Origin: Zoroaster sp. YZ-2022
Lineage: Eukaryota > Echinodermata > Asteroidea > Forcipulatida > Zoroasteridae
Direction: 5' to 3'
Assembly (NCBI GenBank): GCA_029582265.1
Contig: CM055837.1
Coordinates: forward strand, 2,961,148 to 3,025,147
DNA: 64,000 nucleotides
This document shows, piece by piece, positions 48,677-60,950 of the stretch. The notes below the pieces were generated by a model, which saw only the letters and a program-made list of their open reading frames with translations, did no database searches and was not told the DNA's origin. A program made the translations under genes and the position numbers. Numbering within the stretch: the first letter of the stretch is position 1; every line of letters begins with the position of its first letter.

Positions 48677-50640
48677 CGCTGCTAGCTCGATTTGTGTTTG
48701 ATGTAGAAATGCAGTAAATGGTAATAGCTCATCTATACGTTAAGCGTAAAAATACTATAATATATACTCGAAACCTTTATAGCTTTAGCCTTGAGCAGGG
48801 CGAATTACAATAACAATAATCATTTACATGGTCACACAGCTGTTGACCTAGTAACAGACAGCTAGATAGTACTTTTTTTTAGTAGATATCTATAGACTAC
48901 ACAGCACATGCTTAGTTATGTTTTCAACTGTTTGTTAATATGCATATCGCATGCCGATCGCGATTTACGTGCAGGCGCAGACTAGACTTTAGCCACCTAG
49001 ACTTATTCAAGTCCGCTGATTTCTTCTCACCCACCGCATCACGTCACAGCAGCTCTGCTATAAAAAAAAATTGCTCCCCTCCGCGCTACCTATTAGACCA
49101 GGGCAAAAGATTGAACCGCCACCACGTTAGCTTGAAAATTACCCGCATAATTACAGCAAATAAATTATAATTTGTAATTAATTTTTTTTGCAAGCGGCGC
49201 ATGAACTGGCTGGGCCATACTGCACGGCTCCCCCTCAAGACTTGCCAACCAAGAGGGCGAGGGGATCATTTTCTAACCATGTTTTTTGTAGTGCCAACCA
49301 TTCAACCTTTTAAGACACTGGATCTGTCCTAGGGTCAAAAGACACAATAGAAAAATCAGACAAACTACTGGATATTCAAATGGTAATGCATTTTTATTAC
49401 CATTAACAGACCAGGGCTTACAGCTATTTTAGTACACTTAAATTACCATAAGGTGTAAACTAACAATGAAACAACACAGAGTTGATATCAATTATTTGAG
49501 AGGAACATTTTATGCTTGTGTATTATTCGAGATTCACAGATTCAACAACTGTTTTTGTTGTTATTATTAGGTGTTCGGCTTTTCAGCCGAACAACTATTG
49601 TTATTGTTCCGTTTTTTTTTTTTTAACTTCTCCTTCTTCTCCTTAACTCTTCTCTACATCGAAAGTGCAAGTTAACAATTTCACACAACCTTGAAACTTC
49701 ACACATATAAAGACCTTATCATGTAGATGAATCTAGTTACGTCATGATAACGTCATCAGGTATCAAATTACAAGCCATTTAAGTTTTAAAAATGACCATT
49801 TGCTATCGACTGTATATCAAAATATACTAAAGCTATGATGTTCATAATCTCGGATCTGATAGATCAAGGCTTAGGCAACATTTGAAAAGTTAACGTCAAA
49901 ATCGTCTGACATTTGCTTCCGGTCGTACCGGAAGGTCAAAGTTTTGATTTTTTTTCTTTCTTCAAAATTCCTTTTCTGGGCCAAAATCCCATTGACTTAA
50001 CACACACCAGACACTCGTGGTTCTGGGGCCCATTGTTTACAAACCGCAGAGACTGAGATCGTTATCTACTGGAAAACAGCTGGCGGCCTTCACGGGGACG
50101 TTTGCGGTGTCACAGGCTAAAGCTCTTGCAGGATAAAATATATTTTATAGATGTGTGGTTGGGCGTTTAAGCCAATAACGGATGCGCTACAATATTTCTA
50201 AAACCATAGATCGTATTAACTTAATACTGCAGTGTAATTTTTGTACGAATGGAAAGGGCTGTTGAAAAAGCCAATACCGAAAAGCTATTTCTTTGAAATG
50301 AGTAAGGCAACTTACTTTTGAAAACAATCTTAAGTCACATTTTAACAATGATCCCAATTGATGAGGACATCAATTACCGTCACTTCAGAACACCTTGAGT
50401 TTGTTCACAAACTCTGAATTTCTAGTTATTATTATTTTTTTTATACTTTATTTTTAAAATTGTGTGTGGGGGTGGGGTCTCATCTAGCTATGGGCTTAGC
50501 TATTTGGTTATTTGTTAATTACCAACCCAATTCCTTACTTTTAATTAACATAACTTGGCAACAAACTTTAATAAAAAGAGTACTAAAAAATAGTTAACAA
50601 ATTCTAACTATGCAGCTGTTTTACAAAAAGAAAATATTGA
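48677..50640. other. SMS upstream region and intergenic DNA
   Basis: Probable SMS promoter/5' UTR in the first few hundred bases (a CATCACGTCACAGC CRE-like motif is near 49028), otherwise AT-rich. A hairpin GTTCGGCTTTTCAGCCGAAC is at about 49573-49592 within a dispersed-looking block. No coding frame recognised. Confidence 0.4.
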
Positions 50641-50652
50641 CTATTTCATTAA

Positions 50653-50963
50653 AACCCTCCTACAAATGGAGGCCACTCCGATCCACAAAATTCTGTTCTT
50701 TAGCAACCTTCAGTACATACATGTACAAGCCTGCTGTCCTTTCCAAGTAATCTTACAAAATCAACTGTGTGTCACCCAAGGCCACTGTAAATGTTTGAAC
50801 ATATTAGTATGGCCTACAATGTATCAATGGGAGACCACCTTACCCTGCAATCTCAGTGGTGCGACAGTGCACAGAAGGGTAACCATAGGCCACTGGCAAC
50901 AGCTAATGGCTTGGAGTGGCCTGAATGGGTTGTTCCAACAATTGCACTGATTGTAGGAGGGTT
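50653..50963. mobile_element. TTAA-flanked MITE, AACCCTCCTAC terminus, family C
   Basis: Flanked by TTAA with two extra A/T on each side (TTAAAACCCTCC, GGAGGGTTTTAA). About 95% alike by eye to 9867-10167. Confidence 0.8.
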
Positions 50964-51035
50964 TTAAAAGACTTCACCTGACCTTGATTTTCCAGTAAAA
51001 ACAAAACAAAATCATTGGCAGTGAGCTACATCACT

Positions 51036-51235
51036 GGGGTGCGTTCCGCTTGCGCGAACGTTGCAAACAATTTTGAGTGGAACCAATTGTGCGCCGCCAA
51101 CGTTGGCCAACGTAGTTTTGATGTGTTTACGGTTGTGCGAACGTTGCGCTCACAATCGGCTCCACTTTGACCCATCCGTCCCCAAACGTTCGCGCGAACG
51201 TTTGCGATACATTCGCGCAAGCGGAACGCATCCCC
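51036..51235. mobile_element. 200-bp MITE with GGGGTGCGTTCCGCTTGCGC ends
   Basis: About 24-bp inverted termini with one indel. The interior is unusually CpG-rich for this window, with repeated GCGAACGTT/AACGTTCGC words. No coding capacity. Confidence 0.75.
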
Positions 51236-51969
51236 GGTTAATAATATTTTAGTGCAACTACCAAATAAACCTTTTGATTTTTTTTCAAATAATGCTGGTA
51301 TGCTGATTCAATTCAGCAGCAAGTGTATATTTAAATTGAATAAATTAAAAAATTGCTTACTTAAATTGAATAAAAATTATAGCGACCCAACACACTGTTG
51401 CTATATCACGTGATTCAAGGCAAGATCTTAATGGTACAGTATGGCAGCTTTGTGTGTGCCATAGATATCAACTGTTAGTGGACTTCTCTTACGTTACTAT
51501 GCAAGAGTGGTACCACAACATTGCACCGAGTCTGGGGAAATTCAAATATTTATATGCACATGCCAATGACTTAACTCAGTGTATGACACATCGTTCAAAT
51601 GAAATTCGCAAAAATCTTTTTTGAAAAACAAAAACAAAAAAAACTAACCAACTAGGACTGCTTTGCACAAAGTTCCCGTTATTTTCAGCTATGCATGCTA
51701 AATGTATGAATATCGACTTAGAACGGAGATACCAACATATATACAGTCAAACCTCCTACTGTGGCCACCTGAATAGAGGCAACCTGTTCAATGTGGCCAG
51801 CCTTTGATGGTCTTAACACATACTGCCACTCAAAAACATGTTATTTGAGCCAACCTGTCCACTGTGGCCACTTTTTATTGATCGCTTGGGTTGGCACTGG
51901 CCACTTTACCACAGGTTTTACTGTACTTTTAAAACTATACACACAGGACTGTTTCTTTCCTCTTACAGT

Positions 51970-52332
51970 GGAGTGTCGTGGCCGAGCTTGCCGGACTCAA
52001 GTTCTGGTGTTAGCAGCAGAATGTGGGTTCGAATCCCGGCCGTGACACTTGTGTCCTTGAGCAAGACACTTAACCATAATTGCTTCTCTCCACCCAGGCG
52101 TTAAATGGGTACCTGTGAGGGCAGAGTTGGTTGATTAGCCCTATATGCGCTGTAATGGCAGCAATTGAGCTGTATACTCCCCAGGGAGCTGTATACTCCC
52201 CAGGGAGCTGAGATGGTTTCAGGAATGATTTATGAGCCTTATGAGCAGGGATAATGATATAATGCGTCTTGAGCACCACTTAGTTGGTGGATACGTGCGC
52301 TATATAAGTCCACACATTATTATTATTATTAC
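51970..52332 (+). mobile_element. tRNA-Leu(CAA)-headed SINE
   Basis: Complete plus-strand copy: GAGTGTCGTGGCCGAGC, GGTTCGAATCCCGG box B, core and body, with CTGTATACTCCCCAGGGAG duplicated once, then an (ATT)n tail. Confidence 0.9.
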
Positions 52333-52828
52333 AAATCCTCACATTTTCTTCAACTAGAAGTAAACAAAGAATTCTAATTCTTGTTGGTACTTTGACTACA
52401 CACTAAGGTCACAGGATGCTTTAAAACAACTCAACTATTCTTAAAATTGCAATATCTTAAGGGTAAAAAGACAAAACTTTCACATTATGTTGACAAATTT
52501 AACAAATTTTTAATTTCCTATTTCAATTGCGCCTAATACCATTTTTTTTTCTTACTCTGAAAAGGACGAATGGACATTTAAAATGTCGTTCACTTTTATA
52601 GGTTTGTTGCAAGGTTTATATTCAAGCAGTAAATCTATTCTACAATCTACTTTTCAAATGTATATTCTATCAAGCACATATGAAAAAATAATTTTGAAGA
52701 AAATTTGTACACGGTATTTTGGCTTGAATTTGGATACAAACTAGAACTCTACAACAACCTGCAAGCAATATGGCATTAACTTCTGGGTAACAGTTTAAAG
52801 ATTATTATTAACCGGAATCATCACACGG

Positions 52829-53465
52829 TTAATTTCTGTCCCCTGAATGGCTGCGACGTGGTGGGCTATGGTACGAGCGAGAGCGGCTGAAACGAAGAAG
52901 AAATACACAATAATTGAGTTTTAATCTGAATTTCATTACAATTGATTCTGGATGACTTATGGAACTAGTAAAATTTTAATTATTCAGGGAATAATAATGT
53001 AAGAAAATGAAAAAATGTTTGCCATTATCATTAGGCATATACTAGCCTATAGCGGTTTACCTCTATAGCCATGTATAGCAAGGAAACTGTTTATCTTGGT
53101 ATTTAGAATAAAATGATCTGGAGTGCCATGGTCGAGCGGTTTGGTGCATCGGATTTGTGTTCTGATGGCTGAGTCGTCAGAATGTGGGTTCGAATCCCAT
53201 CCGCGACCATGGTGCTTGTGTCCTTGAGCAAGATACTTTACCATAATTGCTTCTCTCCACCCAGGGGTAAATGGGTACCTGTGATGGCAGAGTGGGTTGT
53301 TGTGTTTGATTAGCCCTATATGCGCTGTAATGGCAGCAATTGAGCTGCATACTCCCCAGGGAGTTGAGATGGTTTCAGGAATGATTTATGAGCCTGATGA
53401 GCAGGGGTAATAATATAATGCGCCTTGAGCACCAGTTTGGTGGATACGTGCGCTATATAAGTCCA

Positions 53466-53501
<36 letters not shown>

Positions 53502-56500
53502 CTACAAGGAAAGTTTCCATGGTCTGAAGTTAGTCAGAACCCGGTTTCATGGCAGGATTTTCAAAATTAAAAGTTAGGATTTTCTACAAAGGTAGGAAGA
53601 ATATAATGCCTGATTATTAAAGTGGGCACAGTCATTCTTGCCAGTGCATCCACTGTGCACCAAAAGCTTTTTGATCTAATGAATTAACCATGACATTCCA
53701 TCACAGATGTACTCATGAATATGCAAATTTCAATAACATAGGGAAACAACCACAAATTGACAATGAAAAGGCAATGTTAAAAAAGTCCTTCGAATCGGTA
53801 TACCTTCTGCTTATTGACCGGCTCTGATAGTGGTTACTGCGGCTTCGACTTCTGCGGCGACGGGGAGAATACGACCTGGAGCGAGTCCTGTGAATGTGAA
53901 CAGTGAGATAAAAGAACATAAAAATGTTCTGTGACACTGCTGATTGGCAAAATGTGGTAATTGTTTATCAAAAAACTTTTTTTAAACAAATAACCAAAAT
54001 GCCAACACAGGAAATAAGAACTTTTTAATCGCTGTAATTAATATATACTGAACAGCAAAAGAAACGCAAGTCCGAGGACAGCAAAAGAAACGCAAGTCCG
54101 AGGTCTTGTCAAGTTTTCAAACAGAAGACAAACCATTTTTATTCTAATCACTCATTTAATGAAAAATGCTTTCAATTTATGAGCTGAAAGTGACTGTTGA
54201 AATTGCATTGCAACATTTTCACATTCAACAGTCACTTTCAGCTCACAAATTGAAAGCATTTTTCATTAAATGAGTGATTAGAATCAACATGGTTTGTCTT
54301 CTGTTTGAAAACTTGACAAGACCTCTGACTTGCGTTTCTTTTGCTGTCCTCGGACTTGCATTTCTTTTGCTGTCCTCGGACTTGCGTTTCTTTTGCTGTT
54401 CAGTATATTTCAAGGTAAAAAGAAACTGACATTTTCTTTTAAAGGTTTTTGTTCAGAAGCTCCTCCAATCTTTCTGAACACATCTTTCATTAACCCTAAT
54501 CCCGTTCAGGTACTTCTCAAGCACACTGCTATCAATCTGTGAAGCATGATATTTTACAGCAAAATCCAAACAGAAAACTAAACGGTTTCATTGTTCACTA
54601 CCTCAAATCTGTAAAATAAATTAAGTGGCCGGTTCGTTTGATTTTGATGAGACGTACCAAATTCCATCAGTCTTAAAATTTGGTGTTTTTGCTGCAGCAT
54701 GGTGATTAAATTTAACGGATACAGGAAGGTGCTGAAGAAGAATATTTTGTGTTTAATGCAACAAGATCCAACAGAACTTTACAACTGTTGGGTACTGTGG
54801 GATTCAGCAAGATTAAAGTGGATTAAATTTGAACTGTGTGATATACTGCTATATGAATAAAATCATTAACAATTAGTGGATCACATCTTTAAAAGACACA
54901 CATTCTCTGAAAGAAAAGTTATGAATACATATTCAAAACATATCAAGACTTAACCTAAACAGCAAATCAATATTATGGTTCAATGAAATGGAAAATAAGG
55001 ATCATTATTGTACACATGGATTAGACAGACATTACCGACAATGTGTCTGACAGATTTTCAACAAAAGATTCATTCACACTTTACTTTTTAGTTTTCTTCA
55101 AAACCGAGTATGTTGATTGATGGAAATTTAAGATTTATTGCCCGCCATTGGCTCTCGAGTACAGCCCAGAAGGATGGTCATGTGTTGGTCATGTGGACGT
55201 GTCATGTTGATCACATGATGGGCACATGATGGGCATATGTTGGTCACATGTTGGTGTCATGATGTTGTGTAGTGATGAGCTAGCTAGTGGTTTAGTTGAC
55301 TAGCTGCTCTGGGCCCTGATGGGGTTTAGCTGTCTAGCTGTTTAGCAGACTAGCTGGTTAGCTGACTAGATGTCTTTAGTTAGCTGACTAGCAGGCTTAG
55401 GTGGGGTGGTAGTAGGGGCTCCTGCAAAGGGGTTGAGTGTGAATAAAGTGTCAATAACATCAAATCTTGTAAGAAAAATAAAATTTCTCTAGTTTATGGG
55501 ACTACTAATATAAAAAAAAATGAAATTAACTTTTTGTAGGATAAATTTTCCCTTTTAAACATAAAATATAATTTTAATTATCAATTTAAACTACTTTTGC
55601 AAAACATTAAGTGTGTGTCTCATGAACTACTGAACAATTTCTTCTTCAAACTATGGTCTCAACCATTTATGAAATAAAAAGAGACGATCAAATCTGCGTT
55701 AAAAACCATGTCTTTCATTCACTTATTTTTAGTTTTTTAATTTAAAATTAGCCCATGATTTTAGTCCAAGCATCACCTTATTTGACACTTATCTTTTGCC
55801 ACTGACATCAGTGTTGTTATATCTGTATGTAAAAAAATGGCATGATAATATTTCCTCTCAATAGCACCCGAGACAGAAATATTTCAAGGGATGTTGTATA
55901 CTATTAGTTACTTTTATACCTAGTAAGTTTTATGTAAAACTAGGGCTGTGTGTTTTCGGATATTTTTGCAACCAGATACCCGAAATCAGGAAACTCCGGA
56001 TACCCGTTTTCATTTTTGTTGAAAACATGCCTCCGGTGATGTACAAATACATGTACTGTAAATTGTAACAAATTGACTTTTATAATACAGAGGATACCAT
56101 ACTACCGATCTTTTCCTTATTGGAGTGTAATCTCTTGAATTTAAAGATATTTGTCTGTAAAAGTGTAAACATTACATTGTTCAAGAGTCACAGATTTCTG
56201 TTCGCACCTCTCAAATGTTAAGTCCGAATTTTAAAATGTCATTTATGGGTAATTGAAACCGAAAAATGGAACTGGGTAATGACCGTTTCGGTCAGGTATC
56301 CAGAAACCCGGATACCCGGCACAGCCCTATGTAAAACTGTGATCATTTGTTTTTTGAGATTGATGCCAATAGTATATAGTTGTTTTATAATAAGGACCAT
56401 TAGCACTGAGCCAACCCAGTCATGTTAAAGACATTTTACAGTACTTAGCCGACGATCTAAAAATCCACCACTGCATGCCGAGCGGTCTAGCGCACCGAAC

Positions 56501-57619
56501 TCAAGTTGTGGTGTTGCCAGCAGCAGGGTGTGGGTTCGAGCCCCGGTCGTGACACTTGTGTCCTTGAGCAAGGTACTTAACCATAATTGCTTCGTCCTTC
56601 GGATGGGACGTAAAGCCGTAGGTCCCGTGTGTTGTGTAATGCACGTAAAAAAGAATGCGCCTTGAGCACCACTTAGTTGGTGGATACGTGCGCTATATAA
56701 GTCCACACATTATTATTATTATTATTATTATCCTTCCGACAGATCATTGGTGACAATGTGATTTTATAAGCGAGTCAATTCTAACCTGGATCGAGATCCA
56801 GGTTAGCCGACGATCTAAAAATCCACCACTGCATGCTATGTGAATCCTTTCGACAGATCATTGGTGACAATGTGATTTTATAAGCGAGTCAATTCTAACC
56901 TGGATCGAGATCCAGGTTAGCCGACGATCTAAAAATCCACCACTGCATGCTATGTGAATCCTTTCGACAGATCATTGGTGACAATGTGATTTTATAAGCG
57001 AGTCAATTCTAACCTGGATCGAGATCGGCGAGGACGACGTCGGTTGTGGTAACAATCCCGTGCGAAGTGACCCCTCTCTCCGCACTCGTAGCACTTTTCA
57101 TCGCTGATAGACCGACGAGGCGGAAATCGACTGCCCTCACGATTGCGCCGTGTTTCCCCGGATGACATTTCCACTACAATTCTTCGCCCGCAAACAAGAC
57201 TGGAATAAACAAAAAAAGGATAAAAAACATGGCATATTTTGTTTGAAGAGAAGTGATCGGGAAAAAAAATAGGGTGGAAAATTGTATGCAAACAGTATGA
57301 CAAAATCATCTCATAAATTTTAATGAGGAAAGATCAAATCCCGAGAACCTTTGAAGAAAGGTACTATGTAGCAAGTTACTATGAGGAAAGGGACATTTGT
57401 TTTTACTCATTACCGGTTATCCATTCCATCAACTGCATCATGGGCGTCTCGGCGGATTGCGAACTCCACAAAGGCGAAACCTGGTGGATTCCTGGCCACC
57501 CAGACATTTGTCAGCTCTCCATAGGCACCGAAAGCATCTTCAAGTTCATGACGACTGGCTCCAGGCCCTAGGTTGCCAACATACACCTTGCATTCTAGTT
57601 CTCTGCTGAAACGTGACAT
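52829..57619 (-). CDS. SRSF7: SRSF7/9G8-like SR splicing factor with zinc knuckle
   Basis: Nuclear RNA-binding splicing and mRNA-export factor. Four coding exons on the minus strand: 57619-57414, 57199-57014, 53887-53804 and 52886-52829; phases agree. The result is 177 residues, against 238 in human SRSF7. RRM with RNP2 VYVGNL and RNP1 [19 protein letters not shown] linker; CCHC knuckle [14 protein letters not shown], which separates SRSF7 from SRSF3; then a short RS domain ([27 protein letters not shown]) ending SHSGDRN. The start MSRFSREL follows an acceptor-like CTGCAG, so a 5' UTR intron is possible. The large intron 57013-53888 could hide alternative or poison exons. The exon 2 donor is tandemly duplicated. 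Confidence 0.92.
53120..53502 (+). mobile_element. SINE with a variant tRNA head
   Basis: Head GTGCCATGGTCGAGCGGTTT with box B GGTTCGAATCCCATCC; the anticodon arm differs from the Leu head. Body and (ATT)n tail are the standard ones. Lies in SRSF7 intron 3. Confidence 0.8.
54048..54403. mobile_element. Tc1/mariner-like hairpin MITE, about 170-bp arms
   Basis: CTGAACAGCAAAAGAAACGC at the left and GCGTTTCTTTTGCTGTTCAG at the right, TA on both sides. Almost the whole element is one inverted repeat. The terminal 26-bp unit ACAGCAAAAGAAACGCAAGT(CCGAGG) occurs twice at the left and three times at the right. Confidence 0.85.
55150..55400. repeat. Degenerate CACATGTTGGT and CTAGCTG low-complexity tracts
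   Basis: 55165-55265 repeats GTCATGTTGGTCACATG-like words; 55265-55400 repeats TTAGCTGACTAGCTG-like words. Both lie in SRSF7 intron 2. Confidence 0.75.
55941..56329. mobile_element. hAT MITE with perfect 8-bp TSD (TGTAAAAC)
   Basis: TAGGGCTGTG ... CACAGCCCTA; TGTAAAAC at 55933-55940 and 56330-56337. Subterminal CGGATACCCG words occur at both ends. 389 bp, non-coding. Confidence 0.9.
56445..57013 (-). repeat. 114-bp tandem triplication including the SRSF7 exon 2 splice donor
   Basis: Units begin at about 56446, 56805 and 56919 (AGCCGACGATCTAAAAATCC ... CGAGTCAATTCTAACCTGGA). Each contains, on the minus strand, CTCGATCCAGGTTAGAATTG, the true exon 2 donor being at 57014. The outermost unit is interrupted by a SINE (56472-56735). 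The junction makes a perfect palindrome AACCTGGATC-TC-GATCCAGGTT. Confidence 0.9.
56472..56735 (+). mobile_element. 5'-truncated tRNA-Leu-headed SINE with a third body type
   Basis: Starts at CCGAGCGGTCTAGCGCACC (first 9-11 nt missing). Box B GGTTCGAGCCCC, standard core, then CGTCCTTCGGATGGGACGTA in place of the usual body, rejoining GCCTTGAGCACCACTTAGTT and an (ATT)n tail. Confidence 0.85.
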
Positions 57620-58650
57620 CTTGAGACGAACCACCTCTGCAGATTTTGTTTTGTTTTAAGTAGAGGAATACACAAATATCATTTATATGGTGCTTGAGAG
57701 CTATTTTGCATTCTCAAGGATGTGACTTTATATAGGGTTTTCAGTTTGTACATGCTTGACCGAAGCCCTCCACACGTACAGCGCATCGCCCGCAACAAAA
57801 AACATCAAAATTTTAAATCAAATTTTTTTTTACTACTTTTACCTGTCAAAATCTTACATATAATAGCTCATTGGAAAGCTTATAGTTTCAGCTATCCAAC
57901 AATGTACATAAAATAGCAATCGGAAGTATGTGCGAAAGCCTAGGTTTTTATGAATGAACCACTCTCGTCCCGCCCAGCCTTTCGCGAAGTGTTCCGAAAA
58001 ATTTGCCGCGCTCTGCTGAGGGCATCCACTTCGGAGCTGTCTCCGTGCCCGAGTACATTGTGATTGACATGAAAATGGGTTTCCCTATTGAGTCAAAGGG
58101 CTCCTTTACATACCCATGCTTGCTCGATCTCCATAACTACTCTACAACCGAAGTTACGAAGAGATAAAAAGTAAACACCGTTTTTTCGATGTGAAATCTT
58201 TAAGTTGAAAGGTAAGAGCGGTGCCTGAATGAATTTTACACCTCTTTTCTATCATATGTGAAAGTTTTGAGCCGTAATTTTGTTTAGTTTTGAGCGGAGA
58301 GTGTATTTTTTACACCCTTTCAAAAGCTCTTATGAGGGAAATGAGCACGAACGCTGTGCGTGTGTATCACGGTGTGTGTAGGCTGATTCAACGGTTTTGG
58401 TGTCATTAGGGATGTACACAGTGTATGGACAGTCGCGCTTCATCGAATGCTGTATATTTGATTAAATAAAACGGGATTCCTCAAAAACTACTCGTCCGAT
58501 TTTCTTGATTTAAAAACCATTGTATTTCTTTCATCAAGACCTTTAATTTGATATAAATATTGAGCATATTGGTTTAGGAATAATTTTTCACCTGAAAACC
58601 CTACTTTATAAGTATTTAAGTATTTAATTTGATCATTTGCCAATCATTTT
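57620..58650. promoter_or_regulatory. SRSF7 5' UTR/promoter and upstream DNA
   Basis: A relatively GC-rich stretch (CGTCCCGCCCAGCCTTTCGC, TTGCCGCGCTCTGC) at 57968-58015 is the best promoter candidate. No TATA box is assignable. No coding frame upstream. Confidence 0.35.
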
Positions 58651-58654
58651 CAAA

Positions 58655-58870
58655 CTGGAGTAAATGGGTACCTGTGAGGGCAGGGTTGGTTGTTGTGTTT
58701 GATTAGCCCATATATGCCGTAATGGCAGCAATTGAGCTGTATACTCCCCAGGGAGCTGAGATGGTTTCAGGAATGATTTATGCGCCTGATGAGCAGGGGT
58801 AATAATGTACAGCGCTGTGATACCTCGTGTAAGAGCACTTTAAAAATGCCTCCATTATTATTATTATCTT
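58655..58870 (+). mobile_element. Headless SINE body
   Basis: TAAATGGGTACCTGTGAGGG through CTCCCCAGGGAGCTGAGATG and a short ATTATTATTAT tail. The tRNA head and core are missing; the 3' region reads CAGCGCTGTGATACCTC instead of the usual end. Confidence 0.75.
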
Positions 58871-59950
58871 GCATCATGGATTCCTACTGTTTTATGTATT
58901 AAGATCGTACACAAGTGCTGTAACAAGTTTTGTTCAATGTCTACACACAAAAGTCACAAAGAATTTATTTTACGAATCCAAGCCATAACCCCATAAGGTT
59001 TATCACAAATAGCGGCCGCAACGAATTGTGGGATGTCTTTGGGCACAACAGTGCCACCGCGTGCCGTGTGAACCAACAAAATATTATTGATGTCACACAA
59101 GCCGCACCAAACAGATGTCCCAAATTGTATCCCAGGCAGTATGCTTCAGCACTATTTCAATATTTGCGATAAACCTCATCATACAAATTACAATACTACT
59201 AGTAGGCCTACTAGTCAATAGCGGATCAATGTCAATGATGCTGTTCATTTACACTGAACAGTCAATCAATGTTCAAATTTGAATGAATGTGATTAATACA
59301 TGAAAGCTTGCAAATATATTTTAATATTTTTGGAAATTTTGTGCCAAAATATTTTACCCAATCCCCCACAAACGTGACAGAACGCCCTCTAACGACGGCC
59401 AGCACTCAGCCCAGCCACTCACAGTTACAGTCACAAGCTCACAAAATCGGAGAATTTAATGTTTTTAACCGCAAGTTTTTACGGGCAGGAGTCCTTCAAT
59501 CTGCTGAAAATTTCGATGATAATGATCTCCAACATTTAAATAAACAATTTAAAATTCGCTTCATTACAACCGATTTATTAAGTTCCCTTTTTAGACGTTA
59601 CTTTTTGGAAATAAAAATCTTACCTTTTCGTTTAGCAACTGCAATCGCGTATTATGAGCTCGAGATAGAGCGTGCGCGCGTACCGTGAAAGGGTCCCTAC
59701 TTTTTTTACAATAAAATTATCCCATAACGCAGTCAGGGTACCAGGCCATGTTATTACAATAAATAGGGGAACTAACCACAGTGAAGCTAGCCGCGAATTG
59801 GGCCAGAAAAGCCGCGAATTCGCGGTTGGGAATTCCCAAGAGCGAATTCACAGCCGCGAATTCAGAAAACGGGAATGAGCGACACAATTTATTGACGTTG
59901 GTCAAATTATTAACAGTTAATTTTGCCTATTACCTTTTATTTAAATGTAC
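58871..59950. other. Intergenic DNA, nothing recognised
   Basis: AT-rich, with short open frames lacking known motifs. 59780-59875 has an unusual density of GCGAATTC/GAATTC words (CCGCGAATTCGCGG palindrome-like). Confidence 0.4.
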
Positions 59951-59956
59951 TTTTTG

Positions 59957-60950
59957 TTAAATAATCATAAAGAACATGTCAATGCCCTCACTTCAATCCT
60001 GTTAAAGCAAATTTGGCCCACTAATTAGTGTCTAATTAGACCGTGTTTAAAGGGACAAATATTGGAATGTGGCTGCACTTTTTCTGGCCTTTTCTTATTT
60101 TTTCTACAAAAAGGGGTTCACTAAAAACAAAATGTACCAAACCACTCTTAGAAATATTAATTTTTTATTTGATAATCATAAAGAACATGTCATTGTCCAC
60201 ATTTAATTTCCGTTAAGGCAAATTTGGCCCATTAATTAGTGTCTAATTAGACCGTGTTTAAAGGGACAAATATTGGAATGTGTTTGCACTTTTTCTGGCC
60301 TTTTCTTATTTTTTCTACAAAAAGGGGTTCACTAAAAACAAAATGTACCAAACCACTCTTAGAAATATTAATTTTTTATTTGATAATCATAAAGAACATG
60401 TCATTGTCCACATTTAATTTCCGTTAAGGCAAATTTGGCCCATTAATTAGTGTCTAATTAGACCGTGTTTAAAGGGACAAATATTGGAATGTGTTTGCAC
60501 TTTTTCTGGCCTTTTCTTATTTTTTCTACAAAAAGGGGTTCACTAAAAACAAAATGTACCAAACATCTCTTAGAAATATTAATTTTTTATTTGATAATCA
60601 TAAAGAACATGTCATTGTCCACACTTAATTTCCGTTAAGGCAAATTTGGCATATTGATTAGTGTCTAATTAGACCGTGTTTAAAGGGACAAATATTGGAA
60701 TGTGTTTGCACTTTTTCTGGCCTTTTATTAATTTTTCTACAAAAAGGGGTTCACTAAAAATAAAATGTACCAAACATCTCTTAGAAATATTAATTTTTTA
60801 TTTGATAATCATAAAGAACATATCAATGCCCACACTTAATTTTCGTTAAGGCAAATTTGGGCCATTAATTAGTGTCTAATTAGACCGTGTTTAAAGGGAC
60901 AAATATTGGAATGTGGCTGCACTTTTTCTGGAATTTTCTTATTTTTTCTA
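59957..60950. repeat. 211-bp tandem repeat, about 4.7 copies
   Basis: Unit start ATAAAGAACATGTCATTGTC; includes TTAGTGTCTAATTAGACCGT, GTTTAAAGGGACAAATATTG, TGCACTTTTTCTGGCC and TTCACTAAAAACAAAATGTA. Spacing of the ATAATCATAAAGAACAT mark is 211-212 bp. Confidence 0.97.
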
